The position numbers and the translations under genes are program-made. Shown one piece after another: positions 1 through 8,158 of a stretch of DNA of 64,000 bases (position 1 is its first letter; each line of letters opens with the position of its first letter). The notes beneath the pieces were generated by a model that worked only from the letters and a program-made list of their open reading frames with translations, did no database searches and was not told where the DNA came from. The DNA is from Azotobacter bryophylli (GTDB lineage Bacteria; Pseudomonadota; Gammaproteobacteria; Pseudomonadales; Pseudomonadaceae). Location of the stretch: the NCBI RefSeq assembly GCF_042643485.1, contig NZ_JBHRSJ010000016.1, positions 62,001 to 126,000 on the forward strand, read 5' to 3'.

Positions 1-1
1 C

Positions 2-856
2 CAGGTACGCCTAGCGCTCGCCTGTCTGCTCGCTCGCGGCCACCTGTTGATCGAGGATCTGCCCGGCATGGGCAAGACCACGCTCAGCCACGCCCTGGCC
101 AGGGTGCTCGGCCTGAGCTTCCAGCGCATCCAATTCACTTCCGACCTGCTGCCAGGGGACATCCTCGGTACGTCGGTGTTCGACAAGGACAGCGGGCAGT
201 TCGTTTTTCATCCGGGACCGATCTTCGCCGAGCTGGTCCTAGCCGACGAGATCAATCGGGCGACTCCGAAGAGTCAGAGCGCGCTGCTCGAAGCGATGGA
301 GGAGGGGCAGGTGACCATCGAGGGCGCCACCCGACCACTGCCCGAGCCCTTTTTCGTGATCGCCACGCAGAACCCGGCCAACCAGGGCGGGACCTTCGCC
401 CTGCCGGAGTCCCAGCTGGACCGCTTCCTCATGCGGTTGTCGCTGGGTTATCCGGCGAAAGCCGCGGAGAAGGCTCTGCTACAGGACGGTTCGCGGCGCG
501 AATGGTTGCCGCGTCTGGAGCCGCAGCTCGACCGTGCCGCACTCGCCAGGATCCAGGCCGAGGTGACGCAGGTGCGCGCCAGCGATGCACTGATCGATTA
601 TGTGCTGCGCCTGGTCGGGGCCACCCGCAGCCAGCCGCAAATCGCCTGGGGACTATCGCCGCGCGCCAGCCTCGGCCTGTTGGCCGCGGCGAGGGCCTGG
701 GCGTATCTCGCAGGGCGCGACTACGTGATTCCCGAGGACGTCCAGGTGGTGCTGCCCGCGGTTGCCGGCCACCGACTGCACGATCGGGCCGATTCCGGCG
801 GGCATGGCGCCGGCACGCTGGTGCAGTGGCTGCTGCGCGAGGTCTCGGCGGTCTGA
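2..856 (+). CDS. MoxR-family AAA+ ATPase (5' end outside the window)
   Basis: AAA+ ATPase of the MoxR family. The frame is open from base 2, so the N-terminal residues lie outside the window and the TTG at 47 is not the true start. Walker A (GMGKTTL), Walker B (LVLADEIN) and the sensor segment ATQNP are visible, followed by the C-terminal lid region. MoxR ATPases work as chaperone-like partners of DUF58 or VWA proteins. Its stop codon overlaps the ATG of the DUF58 gene (ATGA), which in turn overlaps tgpA, so the three genes look translationally coupled. The client of this ATPase cannot be read from sequence. Confidence 0.93.
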   Translation, partial: QVRLALACLLARGHLLIEDLPGMGKTTLSHALARVLGLSFQRIQFTSDLLPGDILGTSVFDKDSGQFVFHPGPIFAELVLADEINRATPKSQSALLEAMEEGQVTIEGATRPLPEPFFVIATQNPANQGGTFALPESQLDRFLMRLSLGYPAKAAEKALLQDGSRREWLPRLEPQLDRAALARIQAEVTQVRASDALIDYVLRLVGATRSQPQIAWGLSPRASLGLLAAARAWAYLAGRDYVIPEDVQVVLPAVAGHRLHDRADSGGHGAGTLVQWLLREVSAV

Positions 857-1815
857 TGCTGGCGGAGCGCGCGAACCACTTCCGCGAGCGCTGGATGAAC
901 CGGCGCTCGCCAGCAGCCGACAGCGTTCGTCTGACCCAGCGTCGCATCTTCATCATCCCCAGTCGGGTCGGGCTGGGGTTCTGTCTGTCCCTGCTGCTGA
1001 TGCTGCTGGCCGCGGTCAATTACCAGAACAGCCTGGCCTACGCCCTGACCTTCCTGCTGGGCTCGGTGTTTCTGGTGAGCATCCTGCACACCTTTCGCAA
1101 TCTGGCCGGACTGAGCCTGCGGGCCGGTACGGTCCCAGCGGTCTTCGCCGGCGAGCAGGCCAGCTTCCGGGTCCATCTGACGAGCGAAGGGCAGGCCCAT
1201 CAGGCCGTGGCGCTGGGCTGGACGAACGGCCCCCTGCAGACGCTGGACGTACCCGCTGAGGGTGCCTGCGAGGCTGTGCTCACGCTTCCGACGGAACGGC
1301 GCGGCTGGCTCAGGGCACCACGCATGCGGGTGGAAAGCCGCTTCCCGTTGGGATTGCTGGTGGCCTGGAGTTGGGTCGATCTGCAGCAGCGGGCGTTGGT
1401 CTATCCGCGACCGCTGCGGGGAGAGCTGCCCTGGTCCGCCGGCCGGGCGATGGATAGCGAGGAGCAGGGACAGCGGCTGCAGAGCCTCGGCGCAGACGAT
1501 TATCAGGGACTGCGCGCTTATCAGCCGGGCGATTCACGGTGCCGCCTCCACTGGAAGGCCTATTCCCGGGGGCAGGGGCTGCTGGTCAAGGAGTTCGCGG
1601 CATTCGGTGGAGGCGAATTGCTATTGGATTTCGACGGTCTGGAGGGCGATCAGGAGAGCCGCCTGTCGCTGCTCTGCCATTGGGTTCTGCAGCTTTCCTC
1701 CAGTCAGCAGCGATTCGTCCTGCGCCTGCCCGATCGAGTGCTCGGCCCCGGGAGCGGCGAGGCGCATCGTAGTGCCTGTCTGCAGGCCCTGGCGCTGTTC
1801 CGGGAGGGGGAATGA
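856..1815 (+). CDS. DUF58 domain membrane protein
   Basis: A 319-residue protein with two adjacent hydrophobic segments (about residues 38-54 and 60-78) and the DUF58 signature near residues 216-240 (YQGLRAYQPGD, then LHWKAYSRG). DUF58 proteins are commonly encoded next to MoxR ATPases and transglutaminase-like proteins, as here. The start at 856 is chosen because its ATG overlaps the preceding TGA; the longer open frame upstream lies wholly inside the MoxR gene. A VWA-like fold is known for the family, but the molecular role is not established. Inference: it links the cytoplasmic ATPase to the membrane transglutaminase encoded next. Confidence 0.9.
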   Translation: MLAERANHFRERWMNRRSPAADSVRLTQRRIFIIPSRVGLGFCLSLLLMLLAAVNYQNSLAYALTFLLGSVFLVSILHTFRNLAGLSLRAGTVPAVFAGEQASFRVHLTSEGQAHQAVALGWTNGPLQTLDVPAEGACEAVLTLPTERRGWLRAPRMRVESRFPLGLLVAWSWVDLQQRALVYPRPLRGELPWSAGRAMDSEEQGQRLQSLGADDYQGLRAYQPGDSRCRLHWKAYSRGQGLLVKEFAAFGGGELLLDFDGLEGDQESRLSLLCHWVLQLSSSQQRFVLRLPDRVLGPGSGEAHRSACLQALALFREGE

Positions 1816-3809
1816 GCGCTGCCGCCCAGATGATCCCGCGCGTCGGACTGACCTGGCTGCTGATCGCCCAACTGCTGGTCATCCTGCCGCACCTGGGGCA
1901 TCTGCCGCTGTGGGTCAGTGGTCTGTGGCTGGGCTGCGCAGCCTGGCGCGTGCAGATCTTCCGAATGCGGGCGCCTTTTCCCGGTGCCTGGGTGAAGATC
2001 CTGCTGATGCTCGCCTGCGGCGTCGGCGTGTACCTGTCCCGCGGTGGGCTGGTCGAGCTGGAGGCCGGAGTCGTGCTGCTGATAGCCGCCTTCGCCCTCA
2101 AACTGGTGGAAATGCGCACCCGACGGGATGCTTTGGTGGTGATCTTCCTGGGCCTTTTCGCCGTGGTGACTTCCTACCTGTTCGAGGACGGCATGCTCGC
2201 CGCCCTGTACAGTCTGCTGCCTGTCACGGCGCTGCTGGCGGCGCTCATCGGTCTTCAGCAGAGCGGATTGGCTGCACGGCCGAGGGATACCCTGCGATTG
2301 GCTGGCAGCCTGCTGTTGCAGGCCCTGCCGCTGATGGCCTTGCTGTTCGTCTTCTTTCCCCGGATCGATCCGCTCTGGTCGATGTCGGCGTCCAGGGAAA
2401 GCGACGTGACCGGACTTTCCGATAGCATGACGCCCGGCGAGATGGCTGAGCTGAGCCGTTCCGGCACGTTGGCTTTCCGGGTCAGCTTCGACGGCCCGAT
2501 ACCCGAGCGCGATCAGTTGTACTGGCGTGTGCTGACTCTGGAGCATTTCGACGGGCGCCGCTGGTCGCAGCCGGAGGACGCCAGGCTGCCGGTGACGCCG
2601 GCCTGGCAGAAGCTTGGCGAGCCGCTCGGCTACAGCATCGTCATGCAGCCGAACGAGCGCCCCTGGCTGTATGCGCTGGATGTCGCTGAGAGCAGTCTCG
2701 AGGATGCGCGCCTGATGGCGGATTTCCGCCTGCAGCGGCGCTACCCGGTGAGTCAGTCGCTGCTCTATCGAGTCACTTCCTGGCCGGCCGCATTACGCGA
2801 GCCGGAGGCCGCGGTGTCGTCCTTGCGCCGGGCGCTGCAGTTGCCCAGAGACGTCAACCCGCGGACCCGGACCTGGGCTGCCGAACTGCGCAGACTGTAT
2901 CCGGAGCCGGAGCTGCTGGTGCAGAGGCTGCTCGAGCATTTCAATCGCGAGCCCTACCGCTATACCTTGAAGCCGCCAGCGGTGGGCCAGGACAGTATCG
3001 ACGATTTCCTGTTCGCCACCCGCGCCGGGTTCTGTGCGCATTTCGCCGGAGCTACGACCTTCGTGCTGCGTGCTGCCGGCATTCCGGCACGGGTCGTCGC
3101 CGGTTATCAGGGCGGCGAACTCAATCCGGCGGGGAATTATCTGCTCGTGCATCAGTTCGATGCCCATGCCTGGGTCGAATACTGGCGGCCCCAATACGGC
3201 TGGGTCCGGATCGATCCGACTTTCCAGGTGGCGCCGCAACGCATCGAGCAGGGGCTGGAGCAGGCGGTGGCCGAGGAGCGCAGTTTCCTGGAGGAGGCGC
3301 CGATGTCATTGATGCGCTACCGCGGTATCGGCTGGCTCAATCGGATACGTCTGGGCTGGGACGATCTCAATTACGGCTGGCAGCGCTGGGTGCTCGGTTA
3401 TCAGGGCGAGCAGCAATTGCTGATGTTGCGCTACTGGTTCGCCGGCCTCGATCTGCGCGTGCTGGGAGGCGCTGTCGTTCTGTTCGGGGGCCTGCTGTTC
3501 GGATTGGTGGCCTTGTTGTTGTTCAAGCCCTGGCAGCGCGAGCGAGATCCGCTCGAGCGTCTGTTCCGGCGTTTCGAGAGGCTGCTGGCGCGGCGTGGCG
3601 CGCTGCGCAGCCCGGGCGAGGGGGCGAGAACCTTCGCCGAGCGAGCGGCCAGACAGCTGCCGGCCCAGGCTAGAGCCATCCTGAGGTTCCTCGAACTCTT
3701 CGAAGCCCAGCGCTATGGCGGGCAGCGATGGGCACCCAGCGAGTTGGTTCATGCCTTGCGCTCGTTACGCCGGGCGTTTCCGTGGCGTCCGTGGGGCGCT
3801 CGATCATGA
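1812..3809 (+). CDS. tgpA: Membrane-bound transglutaminase TgpA
   Basis: A 665-residue protein of the DUF3488 plus transglutaminase-like type. Several N-terminal membrane helices (roughly residues 10-180) are followed by a periplasmic region containing the papain-like triad: Cys408 in RAGFCAHFAG, His452 in DAHAWVEYW and Asp468 in RIDPT. A further helix lies near residues 550-575, followed by a basic cytoplasmic tail. The P. aeruginosa homologue TgpA has been reported as essential and is thought to act on the cell envelope; the physiological substrate is unclear. The start overlaps the DUF58 stop by 4 bp (ATGA). The gene closes the moxR-DUF58-tgpA operon. Confidence 0.93.
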   Translation: MSAAAQMIPRVGLTWLLIAQLLVILPHLGHLPLWVSGLWLGCAAWRVQIFRMRAPFPGAWVKILLMLACGVGVYLSRGGLVELEAGVVLLIAAFALKLVEMRTRRDALVVIFLGLFAVVTSYLFEDGMLAALYSLLPVTALLAALIGLQQSGLAARPRDTLRLAGSLLLQALPLMALLFVFFPRIDPLWSMSASRESDVTGLSDSMTPGEMAELSRSGTLAFRVSFDGPIPERDQLYWRVLTLEHFDGRRWSQPEDARLPVTPAWQKLGEPLGYSIVMQPNERPWLYALDVAESSLEDARLMADFRLQRRYPVSQSLLYRVTSWPAALREPEAAVSSLRRALQLPRDVNPRTRTWAAELRRLYPEPELLVQRLLEHFNREPYRYTLKPPAVGQDSIDDFLFATRAGFCAHFAGATTFVLRAAGIPARVVAGYQGGELNPAGNYLLVHQFDAHAWVEYWRPQYGWVRIDPTFQVAPQRIEQGLEQAVAEERSFLEEAPMSLMRYRGIGWLNRIRLGWDDLNYGWQRWVLGYQGEQQLLMLRYWFAGLDLRVLGGAVVLFGGLLFGLVALLLFKPWQRERDPLERLFRRFERLLARRGALRSPGEGARTFAERAARQLPAQARAILRFLELFEAQRYGGQRWAPSELVHALRSLRRAFPWRPWGARS

Positions 3810-3860
3810 ATCTGGTGCTATAAGGAGAGCGGAGGCTCGTCGGCTGCGGGGAGCCTGTCA

Positions 3861-4145
3861 CTAACGCCGCCGGCGGCGAGTTTTCCAGGCACCTCCGATG
3901 GGAGAGTGCAGCGGGGCCTCGTGTCCATGCCCGTGGGGTTGCAGGGAGAACGCTGCATACAGGCCGATCACTCCGAGCATCACGGATAGCGGACTTGGAC
4001 TCAGCAGAGCGCTCAATAGCACCATGCAGGCAATGATGAATATCGACATGGCAAGCAACTGCAGGGCTAGTTGGGTAGGGTCCTGATGATGATCGGTATA
4101 ATGATGCCATTGCCGTTGTAGCAGTTCGGTTGCGCGCTTGCCCAT
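3861..4145 (-). CDS. Small membrane protein of unknown function
   Basis: A 94-residue protein with a basic N-terminus, two closely spaced hydrophobic helices (about residues 27-67) and a histidine-rich stretch (QPHGHGHEAP) before an arginine-rich C-terminus. No family is recognised. It is judged a real gene because a strong GGAGG ribosome site lies about eight bases before its ATG and the frame is clean. It converges with tgpA. The histidine cluster could bind a metal, but that is speculation. Confidence 0.6.
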   Translation of the reverse strand: MGKRATELLQRQWHHYTDHHQDPTQLALQLLAMSIFIIACMVLLSALLSPSPLSVMLGVIGLYAAFSLQPHGHGHEAPLHSPIGGAWKTRRRRR

Positions 4146-4213
4146 GACTTCTAGCCTCCCAAGGGTTATGGAAAGTCTAGGCCGCGCTGGGCAGTGCTGC
4201 TAATGAGGACCTT

Positions 4214-5032
4214 CTATTCCCCCGATAGCCCTATCTCGGGCAGACCGAAGAAGCGTCGGGCGCAGGCCGTGGTATGTGCGGCCAGAGACTGTTCCGATTC
4301 GCCTCTGTGCAGGGCGACCTCGCGCAGTACCTCGACGAGGAAGGCTGGTTCGTTGTGACCGCTCTTGGGTCTTGGGCGCAAGGTGCGAGGCAGCAGATAG
4401 GGGGCATCGCTTTCCAGCATCAGTCGCCCGACGGGGATTTCCCGGACCAGCGAGTGCAGGTGGGTACCGCGGCGCTCGTCGCAGATCCAGCCGGTGATGC
4501 CAATGTGCAGATCCAGGTCCAGATAGCCGAACAGGGCCTGTTTCTCCCCCGTGAAGCAGTGTACTACTGCCGCCGACAGGTGGTCGCGGTAGTTGCGGAG
4601 AATGGCCATCAGCCGCTGACTCGCTTCTCGCTCATGGAGAAAGACGGGTTTGCCGGTCTCTGCCGCCAGGGCAAGCTGCTCCTCCAGCACTTTTTCCTGC
4701 TGATCTCGTGGCGAGAAATCACGATTGAAATCAAGACCGCATTCGCCAACGGCGCGTATCCTGCCTTCGCTCAATAGGGCCCGGAGGTGGCGGGGGCTCT
4801 CCGCAGTCCAGCCCGAAGCTTCGTGGGGATGAACGCCGGCAGTAGCGAACAGCCGATCACCATGCTCGTCCAGTTGTTCGCATAGAGCCCGCGCTTGCTC
4901 GCTGTCGTCGAGATTGGTGCCCGTCAGTACCATTTGGACGACTCCCGCCCGGTGGGCACGGCTCAGCAGGGCTTCCCGCTCGGCGGCAAAGCCAGGATGC
5001 GTCAGATTGACGCCAATATCGATGAGTTCCAT
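4214..5032 (-). CDS. tatD: TatD family metal-dependent DNase
   Basis: A 272-residue metallohydrolase of the TatD family. It starts with the DIGVNLT motif typical of TatD itself, then TAGVHPHEA, GECGLDFNRD, VVHCFTG, GITGWICDERRG and the metal-binding ESDAPYLLPR. TatD enzymes are TIM-barrel nucleases with 3'-5' exonuclease activity implicated in DNA repair and quality control. The frame is open 25 codons further upstream, but the family start is the Met just before ELIDIGVNL, so the gene is placed from 5032. It stands alone here, without tatABC. Confidence 0.92.
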   Translation of the reverse strand: MELIDIGVNLTHPGFAAEREALLSRAHRAGVVQMVLTGTNLDDSEQARALCEQLDEHGDRLFATAGVHPHEASGWTAESPRHLRALLSEGRIRAVGECGLDFNRDFSPRDQQEKVLEEQLALAAETGKPVFLHEREASQRLMAILRNYRDHLSAAVVHCFTGEKQALFGYLDLDLHIGITGWICDERRGTHLHSLVREIPVGRLMLESDAPYLLPRTLRPRPKSGHNEPAFLVEVLREVALHRGESEQSLAAHTTACARRFFGLPEIGLSGE

Positions 5033-5238
5033 GAAAACCGTCTCGGAATTGATCGAAAGCAGCATAGCATTATCATTTTCGTCATAAATGTCCTTGAAGA
5101 TCAGCAAATTAAAGAATGTGGCTTTGCTGGAGGAGAATAGCCTGTGCGATCCTTGACGCTTATGGCCGGAACTTCTTCTGATCTATGTGTTCTGAAACGG
5201 TTGATTAATATCGCAAATAGTTATTAATGGGAGAGCCG

Positions 5239-6660
5239 ATGCTCCGTCGACTGCTATTTCTGTTGTGCCTGCTGACCCTGTTGCCGTTGCCGGCAGCGGC
5301 GCGTCTGGCCGGCCCGCAGGAAGCCTGGCACAACCCGGGGCAGATACGGGATCTGGCCCAGGTGCGCAGCAGTGGCGTACTTCGCGTGCTGGTCAATCAG
5401 AGCCGCAACAGCTCCGGGGAAGTGAAAGGGGAGCCGATCGGCATCGAATACCGCCGCCTGCGTGCCTTCGAGCAGTATCTCAACCGAACGGCGGACGATG
5501 GCAGCCAGCTGACCCTGAAGTTGATTCCCATGGCCAAGGATCAATTGCTCGCCGCGCTGCAGCGTGGCGAAGGGGATCTGGTGGCGCCTGGTGAAGTCGT
5601 CCCGCGGCATGGGCGAGGCGATATCAGTCCCAGTGCGCCGGTCATGGCCAATGTGCCGCTGGTTCTGGTCAGTCGGAAAGGTGCGCGTCGCTACCAGCGT
5701 CTGGAACAGCTATCCGGCAAGAGCTTGGCGCTACCAACCGGTAGCGCCGCTGGCGAGGTCATTCAGCAGATCAACGAACGCTTGGCCCAGCGCAAGCTGT
5801 CGCCGATTGCCATCGAATGGGTTGATCCCACTCTGGCAGTCGAGGACGTTCTGGAAATGGTGCATGCCGGCATCCTCCCGTTTTCCGTGGTGGAGCTGCC
5901 GATTGCCCAGCGCTGGGCCAAGGTGCTGCCCAATCTGCAGCTAGAGCAGGGGGTGGTCTTCTCCCGCGACGGCGATATGAGCTGGTTCGTCCGTCGCGAT
6001 GCCACGAACCTGCGCGCGAGTATCGATCAGTTCCTCAAGACCTATCGCGCCCCATCCGATGCGGATGCGGCCTTCCAGCGTGTCTATCTTCCCCTGTACA
6101 AGGTGCACGATCCGTTGGCCAAGACCGCCCGCAAGCGCCTGGAGAGTGTCCGTCCGGTGTTGCAACGTTTCGCCGATCAGCATGAGTTCGACTGGCTGAA
6201 TCTGGCTGCGGTGGCATTCAAGGAGTCCACGCTGAATCCGACCGCCCGAGGTACGGGCAGCGCCACCGGTCTGATGCAGATTACCCCGGCGACCGCCCGC
6301 AAGGTCGGCGTTGGCAATGTCCATCAGCTGGAAAACAACGTTCAGGCCAGTGCCAAGTATCTGGCATCTATTCGCCGCCAATACTTCAACAGCCCGCATT
6401 TCAATGAGCGGGAGCGGATGGCGTTCACCTTGGCGGCCTACAACATGGGGCCCGAGCGTGTGCAGCGACTACGCGCGGAAGCCCGGCGGCGGGGGCTGAA
6501 TCCCAATCAGTGGTTCTTTCAGGTGGAGCGCATTGCGGCGGAGCAACTCGGCATGGGCGTGGTCAGCTACGTCAACAGCGTGAACAAATACTTCTTCGCA
6601 TTCCATCGCGAGCGCAATGCTTTGGAGCAGAACCAGCGTGTTGCGAGCGCCAAGCGCTAA
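5239..6660 (+). CDS. mltF2: Membrane-associated lytic murein transglycosylase (MltF-like)
   Basis: A 473-residue secreted protein: signal peptide (LLFLLCLLTLLPLPAAA), a periplasmic solute-binding-like domain (about residues 45-290), and a C-terminal SLT lytic transglycosylase domain with the catalytic Glu near residue 329 (AVAFKEST), then GLMQITP and LAAYNMGP. It cleaves peptidoglycan to give 1,6-anhydromuropeptides. The Met at 5239 is preferred to the one at 5227 because a GGGAGAG ribosome site lies between them and the signal peptide then begins MLRR. This two-domain architecture is that of MltF; the locus resembles that of the second MltF paralogue of P. aeruginosa. The stop overlaps that of the convergent thpR by 4 bp. 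Confidence 0.9.
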   Translation: MLRRLLFLLCLLTLLPLPAAARLAGPQEAWHNPGQIRDLAQVRSSGVLRVLVNQSRNSSGEVKGEPIGIEYRRLRAFEQYLNRTADDGSQLTLKLIPMAKDQLLAALQRGEGDLVAPGEVVPRHGRGDISPSAPVMANVPLVLVSRKGARRYQRLEQLSGKSLALPTGSAAGEVIQQINERLAQRKLSPIAIEWVDPTLAVEDVLEMVHAGILPFSVVELPIAQRWAKVLPNLQLEQGVVFSRDGDMSWFVRRDATNLRASIDQFLKTYRAPSDADAAFQRVYLPLYKVHDPLAKTARKRLESVRPVLQRFADQHEFDWLNLAAVAFKESTLNPTARGTGSATGLMQITPATARKVGVGNVHQLENNVQASAKYLASIRRQYFNSPHFNERERMAFTLAAYNMGPERVQRLRAEARRRGLNPNQWFFQVERIAAEQLGMGVVSYVNSVNKYFFAFHRERNALEQNQRVASAKR

Positions 6661-7178
6661 TCCTCTTCCCTCCGCCCCAGAAGCCAGTGAAGCAAGGGTA
6701 TGTACGCCATACCCCGCCCATCGTTGATCGACTGATAAAGAGCGAAGCGCTCGATCTGGCAAGCATAGGAAGGGGCCGATAAGCCCGGCCTGATCAGACA
6801 ACGCCGGGCGAGAGTCACATGGGGCCAGAATTCCCGGGTATCCAGGGGGTAGCCGCAGGCGAGCAGTCCCTCTCTCAATTGGCTTTCTAAATCCAGTAGG
6901 GCCGAGGGCGGTGATGCCGGCCCCAGAGCAAGCAGGCCATGATGGCTGATGGTCAACCGGTCTAGCGTCAGACTGAATTGGCTCGCCTCGATGCGCGAGG
7001 CTATCTCGCTCAGTTCGGCTAGGCGGTCGGCAGGCTGATCGCCCAAGAAGGCCAGCGTCAAATGCAGATTGCTCGCCGCAACCGGCCTGCCTCGCAATGT
7101 CAGGCTATCTCTCCAGGCTGCGATGATTTCGGCTTGCCGATGTGGCAGAGGTATGCCGAAGAACAGGCGCAATCCCAT
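6657..7178 (-). CDS. thpR: RNA 2',3'-cyclic phosphodiesterase
   Basis: A 173-residue 2H phosphoesterase. The two HxTx motifs that define the family are present: HLTLAFLG near residue 41 and HVTLAR near residue 122. The family was first called 2'-5' RNA ligase; ThpR hydrolyses terminal 2',3'-cyclic phosphates. The start is an ATG giving the usual MGLRLFFGI N-terminus. The gene converges on mltF2 and is divergent from the small methyltransferase-like ORF. Confidence 0.93.
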   Translation of the reverse strand: MGLRLFFGIPLPHRQAEIIAAWRDSLTLRGRPVAASNLHLTLAFLGDQPADRLAELSEIASRIEASQFSLTLDRLTISHHGLLALGPASPPSALLDLESQLREGLLACGYPLDTREFWPHVTLARRCLIRPGLSAPSYACQIERFALYQSINDGRGMAYIPLLHWLLGRREED

Positions 7179-7295
7179 GTAATCTCCCGATCTTTTGACC
7201 GAACGGAAAGTGTCCTTGTCCTTGACCGGCCCTCCTCTGGCTTCCTAGGCTACCCGGTAACAGCAAACCGAATGGCTATGCAGAGAGCGATGTCG

Positions 7296-7604
7296 ATGAG
7301 CAGCGACCGTTTCCAGATTCGTCTGGCCCCCATTACCCCGGGATTGTTCCGTCGTAGGCCGAAAATCCTCCTGGGCGGCAACGATCGACAGAGTCTCATG
7401 CATTACCTTCGCGGCTGGCCTAGCCGGTGGGGGAGAAAGGATTCTTCCCTGATTCAGTTTGCTCGCGATCCCGAATCCATCGCAGACTTCCCGGCGGACA
7501 GCTTCGATCTGGCCGTCCTGGAGGCTCCGTCGGCCAATGCCGAGGAGGTCATCCACGAGCTGACCCGTATTGCCCGTCGGGGGCTGATAACACGCCGTTG
7601 CTGA
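7296..7604 (+). CDS. Small protein resembling part of a SAM methyltransferase
   Basis: A 102-residue protein. The C-terminal half (SFDLAVLEAPSANAEEVIHELTRIARRGLI) resembles the strand-helix segment following motif II of class I SAM-dependent methyltransferases, and an LLGGNDRQSLM segment may echo motif I. At this length it lacks much of a complete Rossmann methyltransferase. The start at 7296 is chosen because a GAGAG stretch sits eight bases upstream; a longer frame reaches 7062 but runs back over thpR. It could be a conserved mini-protein or a degenerate enzyme. No catalytic activity is claimed. Confidence 0.6.
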   Translation: MSSDRFQIRLAPITPGLFRRRPKILLGGNDRQSLMHYLRGWPSRWGRKDSSLIQFARDPESIADFPADSFDLAVLEAPSANAEEVIHELTRIARRGLITRRC

Positions 7605-7614
7605 AGAGACCCGA

Positions 7615-8112
7615 TCAAGGGTAGTCGATGGCGACTACGTACCAGGTCTTCTCTCCGGTCGGCGTCGGCACTCGGACTTCGGCATCAAGTTCCTTGCCGA
7701 TCAGGGATCTGGCGAGCGGTGAGTCGATGCTGATCATGTGCTGTTTCAGATCCAGCTCATCCGGCCCTACGATGCGGTAGCGGGACTGTTCTCCTTCCTC
7801 GTCCTCGAGGGTGACCCAGGCGCCGAAATAGACCTTGTTCGGATCGCTGGGGCGCTCGCTGACCACTTTCAGCTTCTCCAGCCGTTTGGTCAGGAAGCGG
7901 ACACGGCTGTCGATTTCTCTCAGCATTTTCTTTCCGTAGGTGTACTCGGCGTTCTCCGAGCGGTCGCCCTGGGCGGCCGCCTCGCTGACCGCCTGGGTCA
8001 CCTGAGGGCGGCGTACATGCCAGAGTTCGTGGAGCTCGGCACGCAGACGTGCTTCTCCTTCCGGTGTGATGAGAGGGGTTCCGGCAGAACGGGGAGGTCT
8101 ATAACGGCTCAT
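7615..8112 (-). CDS. greB: Transcription elongation factor GreB
   Basis: A 165-residue Gre factor. The N-terminal coiled coil carries the acidic tip (GDRSENAEYTYGKK) that inserts into the RNA polymerase secondary channel, followed by the FKBP-like C-terminal domain ending in TPTGEKTWYVVAIDYP. GreB reactivates backtracked RNA polymerase by stimulating transcript cleavage. The KKMLREIDSRVRFLTKRLE segment and length favour GreB over GreA. It converges with the small ORF at 7296 and lies downstream of the FtsX-like permease. Confidence 0.95.
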   Translation of the reverse strand: MSRYRPPRSAGTPLITPEGEARLRAELHELWHVRRPQVTQAVSEAAAQGDRSENAEYTYGKKMLREIDSRVRFLTKRLEKLKVVSERPSDPNKVYFGAWVTLEDEEGEQSRYRIVGPDELDLKQHMISIDSPLARSLIGKELDAEVRVPTPTGEKTWYVVAIDYP

Positions 8113-8158
8113 GATTCTCGCAATGTCGATATAGGACGTGATGGCATGGCAAGTGGAG

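Noticed and set aside
7062..7295. N-terminal extension of the small methyltransferase-like ORF
   Set aside because: It runs over the start of thpR and has no ribosome site; the GAGAG-preceded ATG at 7296 is better.
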